DNA of 64,000 nucleotides from an uncultured Rothia sp. (GTDB lineage Bacteria; Actinomycetota; Actinomycetes; Actinomycetales; Micrococcaceae): NCBI GenBank assembly GCA_946221065.1, contig CAMIIO010000009.1, positions 1 to 64,000 of the forward strand, read 5' to 3'. Shown piece by piece: positions 36,733 to 45,140 of this stretch (position 1 is its first letter; each line of letters starts with the position of its first letter). The notes under the pieces were generated by a model. It saw only the letters and a program-made list of their open reading frames with translations, ran no database searches and was not told where the DNA came from. The position numbers and the translations under genes were made by a program.

Positions 36733-37121
36733 AATGCTCCCCATTTCTCCCCGCAAAGGGGTGCTAGAAAGTGCTAAACAAGCGGAAATACGTTACCTCA
36801 TCGTACCGCCGCACACGCACTGTCGCGTAGTTCTAAACCGTCAAAAATGCCATCGCCGGAAGGGGTTTTCAAAAAATTTTGGAAAATTTTCCTACCTTCC
36901 CGAATCGTACAAGCTATTTGCTCTCTCACGTTGTTCTCCCTAGACACCCCACAAAGTGCCCCCACAAAATAGTTGAAACGGTAAATATTTCCGAAAGATA
37001 AGCGACACTTTTCCCCTAATCTAGCGATTGTATACCCGCAAAAGTGAGGTGTAACTTACTCATGTCTGGCCAGATGGAACTCACTCATTCGACAACACTT
37101 ACTGAGCGAAAAGAGCATGTA
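36733..37121. other. Intergenic region before the secreted pair
   Basis: Nearly 390 bp without a supported gene. It holds divergent promoters; an AT-rich tract with an aaaaaattttggaaaatttt motif lies at 36868-36890 and a TGTATAC box near 37029 could serve the secreted-protein gene. Confidence 0.4.
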
Positions 37122-37871
37122 ATGAAGCATCACCTCACCCGTTCGGGCAAAAAAATGGGAGCAGCCCTCACCATTGGCGCAACCCTCGCACTTGGCGTTG
37201 CAGCCCCTTCACAGGCATACACTTTCCAAACCCACGCACCGGAAACCCCGGAAAACAACAGCACCCTACCCATCGTTTCCACCTACCAGAAGAGCCCTAA
37301 CCTCAAGGCAAATGTGCTCAATGCACGCCCGGTCTGCAATGCGTGGGAAGATTACCGTACCGTGGTGTACCAGGCAGATGACAGCTTTACCCCGGTAGGC
37401 ACCATCTCCACCACCAACTACACCAACAAAGACATTCCGCTCTCTCAGAGCCTTTCCAAGACTCAGACTATTTCCATGAGCGTCAACGGTAATAAGAGCA
37501 GCTCCACCAGTATTAACCTTGGCGGTAACGGCAACCTCGATAAGGGCAGCATTAACGCAGGTCTGGCATACTCCATTGCCAAGACCGTAGGTGGAGACGC
37601 CTCCTACAGCCTCTCCTGGTCTGCCGGCCAGAACATTGGCCCCTACGACATCGAACCCGGCTACACCGGCGAAGCAACCTACGGTTTCCGCGTAGTGAAC
37701 CTCACCGGAACCCAGCAGTACTGCAAGCTGGACGGCACCTGGTCCACTCCTACCGCTTGGCGCGCCAATGTGCCTATCAAGAACGAAGTTCAGGTGAAGT
37801 ACTACAACAAGAACGCTGACTCCTACATCACCAGCTACGACCAGAACGGCGAGGTTATCTCCAATGGCTAA
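37122..37871 (+). CDS. Secreted protein with ETX/MTX2-like beta segment
   Basis: A 249-residue exported protein. Signal peptide: basic KHHLTRSGKK, hydrophobic core GAALTIGATLALGVA and an APSQA cleavage site. ATG at 37122 is favoured by this signal and by AAAAGAG 7 nt upstream; ATG 37062 is an alternative. The mature part has two cysteines (PVCNAWEDY, QQYCKLDG) and a long Ser/Thr/Gly-rich alternating segment (about residues 110-180: LSKTQTISMSVNGNKSSSTS... YSIAKTVGGDASYSLSWSAG) followed by a GYTGEATYGFRV strand. That pattern resembles aerolysin/ETX-MTX2 type beta-pore formers. Function is inferred only. Stop overlaps the next gene. Confidence 0.7.
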   Translation: MKHHLTRSGKKMGAALTIGATLALGVAAPSQAYTFQTHAPETPENNSTLPIVSTYQKSPNLKANVLNARPVCNAWEDYRTVVYQADDSFTPVGTISTTNYTNKDIPLSQSLSKTQTISMSVNGNKSSSTSINLGGNGNLDKGSINAGLAYSIAKTVGGDASYSLSWSAGQNIGPYDIEPGYTGEATYGFRVVNLTGTQQYCKLDGTWSTPTAWRANVPIKNEVQVKYYNKNADSYITSYDQNGEVISNG

Positions 37872-38472
37872 GGTTTTTGCACGCACCGCAACCGTAGTGG
37901 CTCTAGGTTGCGCTTCTCTAGGCGTTGTGGCTCCCGCGCAGGCAGCTACCGCTCCCGCACCTGCTGTGGCTTCGCAGTCTACTCTGGAACAGGTTGCCAA
38001 GCATGACCTCACCGTGAACTACACTGTCTCTAGCTGGAAAGCTACCGGTTACGCAGGTTCGGTGGGTATCCATGTGAAGAACGTGGGCTCGGAACGCTAT
38101 TACGGTGCGTTCCCGCTGGTAAGTTTCAAGGTAGAGGTTAAGACCGCTTCCGGCCCGCAGGGTGTTGATCGACTCATCACCCCCAGCTGGTACAACGGCG
38201 CTTATGTACATGACCTTGGCTTCAACGCCGCCACTTCCACGCACACTTACGTGGTAACTCTCTCTAACCCGGTAAAGGCGGGCGAGGATCAGCTGATTGC
38301 TTCGCTCAGCTTTGGCGATGGCAACACCAGCGAGGGACGCCTCACCAACTACATTGAAGTCACTCAGCTTGGTCGGGTTGCCGGAGACACCAGCACTGCA
38401 AACGATCAGCGCGTGGATTCCCGTCTCAACACCGTTACCGACTTTGGTAACAAGAACGCCGGAATCTTCTAA
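37864..38472 (+). CDS. Secreted protein, partner of the gene at 37122
   Basis: A 202-residue protein with a clean signal peptide (AKVFARTATVVALGCASLGVVAPAQAA) and a mature beta-rich region without cysteines, e.g. DLTVNYTVSSWKATGYAGSVGIHVKNVG and THTYVVTLSNPVKAG, suggestive of an immunoglobulin-like sandwich. No family recognised. Its ATG overlaps the upstream stop by 8 bp (ATGGCTAA), so translation is coupled and the two products probably act together outside the cell. Convergent with the FMN reductase gene. Confidence 0.75.
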   Translation: MAKVFARTATVVALGCASLGVVAPAQAATAPAPAVASQSTLEQVAKHDLTVNYTVSSWKATGYAGSVGIHVKNVGSERYYGAFPLVSFKVEVKTASGPQGVDRLITPSWYNGAYVHDLGFNAATSTHTYVVTLSNPVKAGEDQLIASLSFGDGNTSEGRLTNYIEVTQLGRVAGDTSTANDQRVDSRLNTVTDFGNKNAGIF

Positions 38473-38538
38473 GAAAGAGCGTTGAGGGTTATTCTCCCCC
38501 ACCTTCTGCTCTAGCGTTTATTTTCACTGCACCAATGT

Positions 38539-39093
38539 TCAGCGGGCAAGCATCTTGTGAGCAAGTTGTTTGCCCGCTTGTTCTATGCGCTCGGCAATTT
38601 TTTGGGCGCGTTGATCCGAGCCGTTGAGTTCTTCGCCGGTGGCGTACACGCCGCGAGGGACGACGTCGGCGCCGAGAAACCCAAAGAGCGGGCGCATCGA
38701 GTGGTCAAGGATGAGCGAGTGGCGTCCGGTTCCTCCCACGGCGGCGAGCGCGGTGGGCGTGTTGGCGATGTCGCCGTCGTCGGTTACGTCCCAGAAGAGT
38801 TTGAATAGTCCGGAGTAGCTGGCTTTGAAGACGGGTGTGACGGCGATAATGCCGGTTGCCGAGCGGGTGGCTTCTAGGAGCGCGGCAAGTTCGTTACTGG
38901 GGAAGCCGTCGGAGAGAAAATCTGCGAGGTCTAGGGCGAAGTTGCCCAGGTGAAAGGTTTGGTGGGTAGTTTCGGGTTCGTTTGGGGCTGTGTTGAGGGC
39001 GTCGAGTGTGGCGTCGCGAAGTTTTTCGCCAAGGATGGCGGAGTTTGAGTAGCGCGATCCCCCGCCGGTGATGACCAGGAGTTTTTGAGACAT
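38539..39093 (-). CDS. NADPH-dependent FMN reductase (CE1759 family)
   Basis: A 184-residue flavodoxin-fold reductase. Visible are the start KLLVITGGGSRYSNSAILGEKL (FMN phosphate loop), ATGIIAVTPVFKASYSGLFKLFWDV, and GGTGRHSLILDHSMRPLFGFLGADVVPRGVYA. This pattern fits the CE1759-type FMN reductases of Actinobacteria, which usually supply reduced FMN to a luciferase-like monooxygenase. No such monooxygenase is encoded nearby. It lies just beyond a 29-bp palindrome that ends the peptide-binding gene array. Confidence 0.85.
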   Translation of the reverse strand: MSQKLLVITGGGSRYSNSAILGEKLRDATLDALNTAPNEPETTHQTFHLGNFALDLADFLSDGFPSNELAALLEATRSATGIIAVTPVFKASYSGLFKLFWDVTDDGDIANTPTALAAVGGTGRHSLILDHSMRPLFGFLGADVVPRGVYATGEELNGSDQRAQKIAERIEQAGKQLAHKMLAR

Positions 39094-39113
39094 GTACCTA
39101 GCCTATTTAAATG

Positions 39114-39176
39114 CGTTGAGGTGTCAAAAATATGCGGTTTTTGGGGTAAAAACCGCATATTTTTGACACCTCAACG
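39114..39176. terminator. Perfect 29-bp palindrome (hairpin terminator)
   Basis: Arms 39114-39142 and 39148-39176 are exact complements (cgttgaggtgtcaaaaatat... / ...atatttttgacacctcaacg) with a 5-nt loop. It lies 15 bp after the stop of the binding-protein gene at 39191 and 21 bp before the FMN reductase start. Probably ends the array transcript, though perfect arms this long are unusual. Confidence 0.75.
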
Positions 39177-39190
39177 GAGGTTAGCGGGAC

Positions 39191-40906
39191 TTACTTGGTC
39201 CAGCCGATGTTGCTCCAGGTCTGGGGGTTCAAGCGAGCAGAGCCAAAGAGTGCCGCGCCGTAGTTAGCGAGTTCCTTGGTGGCAAAGTAGATCTCGGGCC
39301 CGTTGAATAGAGTTCCCATCATGGCGAACTCTTCCATGTGCTTCCGCTCAATCTCGTTGCACTTCTTGTTGCGTTCTTTGGCGTCCTGAACCTTGCCCAT
39401 TTCTTCGATGAGCTTATCAATCTCCTTAGAGCCCTTACCGTCGTTGTTGGAGGAAAGGTAGAACTGTCCTGCGGCAGTGGTGGCATCGGAGCCAACGGAG
39501 TAGCCAGAGAAAGTGAGGTCGAAGTCCTTGTTACCCACCACGGTGCCAAAGTTCGCGTCGGGCTGGTTATCAATCACGCACTCGATTCCGGCGGACTTCA
39601 TCTGCTGAACAAGAGTCTGTGCCAGAGCTTGAGCAGTAGGATCATCGCCAAAGGTGGTAACGGAGAACTTGGCGTTCTTACCGTCCTTCTTATAGAAGTC
39701 GCCGTCCTTCTTATAGCCGGCCTCTTCAAGAATATTCCCGGCATCCCAGTCCTTAGTAACCTTACCGAAGTTATCCTCGTAGTAGTCAGAGAACGGCATA
39801 AGCATCATCGAACCGGGCAGCTCCTCGGACCAGTTCAAACCATTGAACTGAACCTTTACCAGTGCCTCGCGGTCCACCGCAGCAAAAATCGCCTTACGCA
39901 ACTCAAGCGGAACACGGAAAGAACTCATATTCAAGCCACCGGCAAACAGACGCTGACCGCGACGCACCTCGGCGCCTTGCTTACCTTCGGCATCCTTGTA
40001 CGCGGTGAGGGTGTTGGCACTAATGACGTCGATTTCGCTGTTCTTGAACGCCGCGCGGGCTGCCGAGGTTTCCATCTGGCGGAAGATCACACGATCCAGC
40101 AGGGGCTTTTCGCCCCACCACTTCTCATTAGGGACGATGGTGGCAACCTTCTCGGAGGAGTTCCAGTTATCCAGCTTGAAGGGACCGGCATGCCATTCGT
40201 TGTGAATCTTATCCACAAAGCCGTCGTTGAAGGTCTTCTTATCGTTCATCTTCGGGTGGAACACACCGGAACCAAAGACGTCGGCAATCGGGTAGTACGG
40301 CTGCTTCATGGTGACCTTCGCGGTGAAGGCATCGCCGTTTTCCTCCACGGATTTGATGTATTTGTGGGGACCGGGATCAACAATGTTCAGACCCTTGTCC
40401 AAGCCGTCACGCAAAATTTCAACGGTTGCCTGAAGTGCTTTGACGTCAATCGGGGTGCCATCGTTGAACTTAGCCTTGGGGTTCAGTTTGATGTTCAGGG
40501 TCTGCTTGCCGTCGGCAAGTTCTTCCTGGAAAGATTCGCAGAAATCCGGGTTAGGGGTCCACTGACCTTCAAAGTCGCTCTGCCACAGGCCGGTGACGGT
40601 AATGGGTGAGAGCGGGGCAAGCATTTGGTTATTGTATGCAGTATTGCCGCTCTGCGATGCAGTGTTGAAGTCGGGGCCAACCTGAACCAGAGAAAGCTTG
40701 AATTCGCCACCTTCTTTGAGTTCATCGCGCTTTTTGGGGTTCACGCTAATCAGTTTGGCGATGTCATCTCCCACGCCCAGTGCAGATGCCGATTCGGCGT
40801 TGGTGGTGTTACCACCGTTGCCACCGCCACAGGCGGCGAGGAGTCCAACCGAACCGACGGCGGTACCGGCGAGCAGGGTACGACGGTTAAAGATCATTTT
40901 TTTCAT
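39191..40906 (-). CDS. Peptide ABC transporter substrate-binding lipoprotein, paralogue 4
   Basis: A 571-residue family 5 solute-binding protein (OppA/DppA type). N-terminus has twin arginines and a lipobox, FNRRTLLAGTAVGSVGLLAAC, indicating a Tat- or Sec-exported lipoprotein. The family pattern appears as FNDGTPIDVKALQATVEILRDG, VTMKQPYYPIADVF, WWGEKPLLDRVIFRQ and LRKAIFAAVDREALV. It presents oligopeptides to the DppBC permease. It is the most distal of four tandem paralogues; long stretches near the centre match paralogue 3. AAGGACATCGCTC precedes the ATG. Confidence 0.9.
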   Translation of the reverse strand: MKKMIFNRRTLLAGTAVGSVGLLAACGGGNGGNTTNAESASALGVGDDIAKLISVNPKKRDELKEGGEFKLSLVQVGPDFNTASQSGNTAYNNQMLAPLSPITVTGLWQSDFEGQWTPNPDFCESFQEELADGKQTLNIKLNPKAKFNDGTPIDVKALQATVEILRDGLDKGLNIVDPGPHKYIKSVEENGDAFTAKVTMKQPYYPIADVFGSGVFHPKMNDKKTFNDGFVDKIHNEWHAGPFKLDNWNSSEKVATIVPNEKWWGEKPLLDRVIFRQMETSAARAAFKNSEIDVISANTLTAYKDAEGKQGAEVRRGQRLFAGGLNMSSFRVPLELRKAIFAAVDREALVKVQFNGLNWSEELPGSMMLMPFSDYYEDNFGKVTKDWDAGNILEEAGYKKDGDFYKKDGKNAKFSVTTFGDDPTAQALAQTLVQQMKSAGIECVIDNQPDANFGTVVGNKDFDLTFSGYSVGSDATTAAGQFYLSSNNDGKGSKEIDKLIEEMGKVQDAKERNKKCNEIERKHMEEFAMMGTLFNGPEIYFATKELANYGAALFGSARLNPQTWSNIGWTK

Positions 40907-41151
40907 GAGCGATGTCCTTATTATGCAAACACAGCTACATCGAAAGATGTGAGCGTGCAGGGGTGTATGAGAAGTTTCCCGGTGTGTTCGCCGGTGAAGG
41001 TGAAGAACGCCGGTGATGGGTATCTCGATACTCTTGGCTTAATCAAACTAGATTGACCCCTGACTTGCAAATTTGCCCCCAGGGGAATCATGGGGAGCTA
41101 ACAGCGCACCTAGAAGTATTTAACGGGCGGTGGCAGGGTTAACCACACAAA

Positions 41152-41178
41152 GGGGGCATCCACATAGTGGACACCCCC
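41152..41178 (-). terminator. Hairpin terminator after paralogue 3
   Basis: GGGGG-CA-TCCAC/GTGGA-CA-CCCCC stem with a 3-nt loop, followed on the minus strand by TTTGTG; 23 bp after the stop of the gene at 41202. Confidence 0.6.
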
Positions 41179-41201
41179 CTCTGAGCGTTAGAGCTAAAAC
41201 C

Positions 41202-42926
41202 TTATGCCTTAACCCAGCCCATCTTCAGCCAGATATTCGGGTTGTAGTTAGACTCACCAAACAGTGCGGCACCAAAGTTTGCCAGGTCTTTCTTACAGGA
41301 GTAGATGTCGGGGCCGTTGAATAGAGTTCCCATCATGGCGAACTCTTCCATGTGCTTCCGCTCAATCTCGTTGCACTTCTTGTGGCGTTCCTTGGTGTCT
41401 TCAATCTTGCCGGCGTCAACAATCATCTTGTCGATCTCTTTGGAACCCTGCCCCTTGTTGTTCGAGGAATCGTAGTACTGCTTGGTCACAGTGGTAGCGT
41501 CGGGACCCACGGTGTAGCCGGAGAAAGTCATATCGAAGTCTTTGTTACCCACCACGGTGCCAAAGTTAGCGTCGGGCTGGTTATCAATCGTGCATTCAAT
41601 GCCGGCGGACTTCATCTGCTGAACCAGAGTTTGACCAAGCGCGGTATCTACCGGGTCATCACCAAAGGTGGTAACGGAGAACTTAGCATTCTTGCCGTCC
41701 TTCTTATAGAAGTCGCCGTCCTTTGTATAACCTGCTTCCTCAAGGATCTTACCGGCATCCCAGTCCTTCGTGACCGTGCCAAAGTTGTCCTCGTAGTAGT
41801 CGGAGAACGGCATGAGCATCATCGAACCGGGAAGCTCCTCGGACCAGTTCAAACCGTTGAACTTAATCTTGGCAATACCCTCACGATCCACGGCAGCAAA
41901 AATCGCCTTACGCAGCTCAAGCGGAACACGGAAAGAACTCATGTTCAAGCCACCGGCAAACAGACGCTGACCGCGACGAATCTCGGTGCCGTCCTGGCCC
42001 TCCACATCCTTATAAGCGGTCAAGGTGCGCGCCTGAACAATATCAATTTCACCGTTCTTGAAAGCTGCACGCTGCGCGGAAACTTCCATCTGGCGCACAA
42101 TCACGCGCTCAAGAATCGGCTTATCACCCCACCACTTCTCGTTAGGAACTAAGGTGATAACTTTTTCGGAAGAATTCCAGTTATCCAGCTTAAACGGGCC
42201 AGCAGCCCACTCCGGGTGCAGGTTATCGACAAAACCATTATTAAAGGTGTTCTTATCGTTCACCTCGGGGTGGAACACACCAAAACCGTAACCAAAGACG
42301 TCGGAAATCGGCTCATACGGCTGAGTCATGGTGACTTTCACGCTAAAGGGATCGCCGTCTTCTTCCACGTCCTTAATGTAGGCGTGCGGGCCAGAGTCCA
42401 CCAGGTTAAAACCGTTCTTCAGGCCGTCGCGCAGAATCTCGGTGGTTGCCTGAAGAGCTTTAATATCAACCGGGGTGCCGTCATTAAATTTAGCCTTGGA
42501 GTTGAGCTTAATGCGCAGGATTTGGACGCCGTCGCTCAGCTCGGACTGGAAAGACTCGCAGAAGTTGGGGTTCGGCGTCATCTTGCCCTCGTAGTCGCTC
42601 TGCCATAGACCAGAAACACTCAACGGGGCAAAGGCAGAAAGCACAATGGAGTTATCGCGAGTATTACCGTTCTGGTTTGCGGAGTTGAAGTCCGGGCCCA
42701 GGGAGTTAAGGGCAAACTTAAACTCGCCGCCTTCTTTAAGTTCGGAGGTTTCCTTGGGGTTCACGCTAATCAGCTTGGCGATGTCTTCACCCACACCGAG
42801 TGCAGAAGCAGATTCCGCGCTCGTAGTATTACCGCCGTTACCGCCACCGCAAGCGGCAAGCAGTCCAACGGAGCTGACGGCGGTTCCCGCCAGAAGAGTA
42901 CGGCGGTTGAAGATGAAATTTTTCAT
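41202..42926 (-). CDS. Peptide ABC transporter substrate-binding lipoprotein, paralogue 3
   Basis: A 574-residue family 5 binding protein, same architecture as its neighbours: KNFIFNRRTLLAGTAVSSVGLLAAC signal and lipobox, SASALGVGEDIAKLISVNP linker, then the two-lobed binding fold. ATG at 42926 is used because AAGGAAG stands 7 nt upstream and all paralogues begin there. The segment GQRLFAGGLNMSSFRVPLELRKAIFAAVDRE is shared exactly or nearly so with paralogue 4, while the peptide-contacting regions differ, suggesting divergence in ligand choice. Confidence 0.9.
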   Translation of the reverse strand: MKNFIFNRRTLLAGTAVSSVGLLAACGGGNGGNTTSAESASALGVGEDIAKLISVNPKETSELKEGGEFKFALNSLGPDFNSANQNGNTRDNSIVLSAFAPLSVSGLWQSDYEGKMTPNPNFCESFQSELSDGVQILRIKLNSKAKFNDGTPVDIKALQATTEILRDGLKNGFNLVDSGPHAYIKDVEEDGDPFSVKVTMTQPYEPISDVFGYGFGVFHPEVNDKNTFNNGFVDNLHPEWAAGPFKLDNWNSSEKVITLVPNEKWWGDKPILERVIVRQMEVSAQRAAFKNGEIDIVQARTLTAYKDVEGQDGTEIRRGQRLFAGGLNMSSFRVPLELRKAIFAAVDREGIAKIKFNGLNWSEELPGSMMLMPFSDYYEDNFGTVTKDWDAGKILEEAGYTKDGDFYKKDGKNAKFSVTTFGDDPVDTALGQTLVQQMKSAGIECTIDNQPDANFGTVVGNKDFDMTFSGYTVGPDATTVTKQYYDSSNNKGQGSKEIDKMIVDAGKIEDTKERHKKCNEIERKHMEEFAMMGTLFNGPDIYSCKKDLANFGAALFGESNYNPNIWLKMGWVKA

Positions 42927-43208
42927 AGGGACTTCCTTAAAGAAGAGCACGGGGGTTCGTGCGGTTCCAATGCTGCTTGGATTCAAGCATGTGGTGTGTG
43001 AGCGCGTAAGGTAACCTCATCGCTGAATGTTACCCGCCGCACAATTTAGAAAGATTATGCACCGATATTCTCACCATGACAAGTAAGAACTCACTATATG
43101 ACGTGAACTATCGCGAAAGAGAAAAGGCAGGGAGTCAATACATACTGATTCTAAGGAATTTTTATGCCCTGGCGCTGTCCAGCTTCCCGCGGCTCTTATT
43201 TACTCTTT

Positions 43209-44921
43209 TTACTCCTTGACCCACCCCAGCAAAGACCAGTTACCGGGGTTCACATCAAAACCACCAAAGAGCGGGGCACCGTAGTTGGCAAGGTTCTTCT
43301 TAACCACCTGAATCAACGGGCCGTTAAACGCGGTTGCCTGCGCGGCGTAGCGCTCCAGGTGCTTCGCCTCAATCTCGTTGCAGAGCTTGTTGCGCTCGGC
43401 GTCGTCCTCGGTAACCTGCATTTTCTTAATCATGGCGTCGATGTCGTCGTCACCAAATTTTTCGTTGCCATTAGCCTTGGAATAGTACTGGTTAGTCGCC
43501 ACCGTGGCATCGGAACCAATAGTCCAGCCGGCAATGGTGTAATCATAATCGTAATTACCCAAAACGTTGCCGTAGTTGGCATCTGGCTGAGTATCAATCG
43601 TTGCCTCAATACCCGCAGACTTCATCTGCTGCACCAGAGCCTGCGCCATAGCAGAGTTTACCGGGTCATCACCAAAAATTGTGATGGCAAAAGAAGCGTT
43701 CTTACCGTCCTTGGCATAAAAATCGCCGCTCTTCTTATAACCGGCATCCTCAAGAATCTTGGCGGCGTCCCACTTACCCACCACTTTCTCAAAATTATCC
43801 TCATACTGCTCGGAGAACGGCATCAGCAGGTTAGAACCGGGAATCTCCTCGGACCAGTTCAGCCCGTTGAAACGAATTTCCGCCAACGCCTTCCGATCCA
43901 GGGACGCCATAATCGCCTTGCGAAGCTCAACGGGGATTCTGCCGGACATCATATCAATGCCACCACCCCACAGGCGCTGACCGCGACGCACCTCGGTGCC
44001 CTCGGTGTTCTTAATATCCTTATAGGCGGTAAGAGTGTCGGCACGCATGGCGTCCAGCTCACCGTTCTTAAAGGCCGCCCGCTGCGCCGAAGACTCCATC
44101 TGGCGCCAAATCAGGCGCTCAAGCACGGGCTTCTCACCCCACCACTTGTTATTAGGGACCAGAGTAAGACGCTTCTCCGATGAGTTCCAATCGGCAACGG
44201 TAAAGGGACCGGCACCCCACTCCGGACGGGGATTATCCACAAACCCATCATTGAAGTTTTTTACCTCGGCAAGAGCCGGGTGCAGAATGTTTGCGAAGAG
44301 CGACTGAATGGGATAGTAAGGTCGGCTCATGGTGACCTTAATAGCGTCGCCCTCGTGCTCAATAGACTCCACGAACTCATAGGCACCCGAGGTCACAATA
44401 TTGTAAGCAGAGTTTTTACCGCTCAGCGCTTTAACGGTGGCACGTAACGCCTCAATATCAATGGGCGTGCCGTCATTGAACTGAGCCTTGGGATTGAGCT
44501 TAATTCGGTGCGTTTGCACGCCGTTCTCAAGCTCTGTCTCAAAGGAAGTGCAAAAATCTGGGTTAACGGCGGGCTTACCCTCAAAGTCGTACATCCAGCA
44601 GCCGGAAATCGCGGAGGCATGTACGGCAGACATCACCGTAACGCTATCTAGGGTATTGCCATTAGAGTTGACCGGGCTAAAATCCGGGCCCAGGGTGAGC
44701 ATGGCAAGGTTCACTTCCCCGCCGGGGCGCAGTTCTTCACGCTTTTTAGGGTTCACGCTGATGAGCTTGGCAATATCTTCACCCACGCCGAGCGCAGAGG
44801 TAGATTCAGCGCCGGTAGCCTTACCGCCATTGCCGGCACCACAGGCTGCCAGGAAGCCAACGGACGACGTCGCGACGGCACAGGTGAGGAGTGTACGGCG
44901 ATTAAGGGTGAAGGTTTTCAT
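43209..44921 (-). CDS. Peptide ABC transporter substrate-binding lipoprotein, paralogue 2
   Basis: A 570-residue family 5 binding protein. Signal region KTFTLNRRTLLTCAVATSSVGFLAAC again has Arg-Arg and a lipobox. Conserved features include SALGVGEDIAKLISVNPKKREEL, FNDGTPIDIEALRATVKALSG, WWGEKPVLERLIWRQMESSAQRAAFKNGELD and a GQRLWGGGIDMMSGRIPVELRKAIMAS segment. It is the most divergent of the four. GAAAGAAC precedes the ATG at 44921. Confidence 0.9.
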   Translation of the reverse strand: MKTFTLNRRTLLTCAVATSSVGFLAACGAGNGGKATGAESTSALGVGEDIAKLISVNPKKREELRPGGEVNLAMLTLGPDFSPVNSNGNTLDSVTVMSAVHASAISGCWMYDFEGKPAVNPDFCTSFETELENGVQTHRIKLNPKAQFNDGTPIDIEALRATVKALSGKNSAYNIVTSGAYEFVESIEHEGDAIKVTMSRPYYPIQSLFANILHPALAEVKNFNDGFVDNPRPEWGAGPFTVADWNSSEKRLTLVPNNKWWGEKPVLERLIWRQMESSAQRAAFKNGELDAMRADTLTAYKDIKNTEGTEVRRGQRLWGGGIDMMSGRIPVELRKAIMASLDRKALAEIRFNGLNWSEEIPGSNLLMPFSEQYEDNFEKVVGKWDAAKILEDAGYKKSGDFYAKDGKNASFAITIFGDDPVNSAMAQALVQQMKSAGIEATIDTQPDANYGNVLGNYDYDYTIAGWTIGSDATVATNQYYSKANGNEKFGDDDIDAMIKKMQVTEDDAERNKLCNEIEAKHLERYAAQATAFNGPLIQVVKKNLANYGAPLFGGFDVNPGNWSLLGWVKE

Positions 44922-45140
44922 GGCAAGTTCTTTCTTCCGAGTCAGCATGACGCCACAGCGGTGAGTTATCTGCAGAAGGACGGGGCGGGCACTACGTTAT
45001 AAAATAATTATGCACATATTTACATAAATATAAAACTTAGTGACAGAAAAATACGCCGCCCAGCCCACTCCCCCACCTCATACGGCGGAGAAGCAAGCCA
45101 GACGGCGCATTATTACTCAGGACTTACCGCGGGTCAGAGA

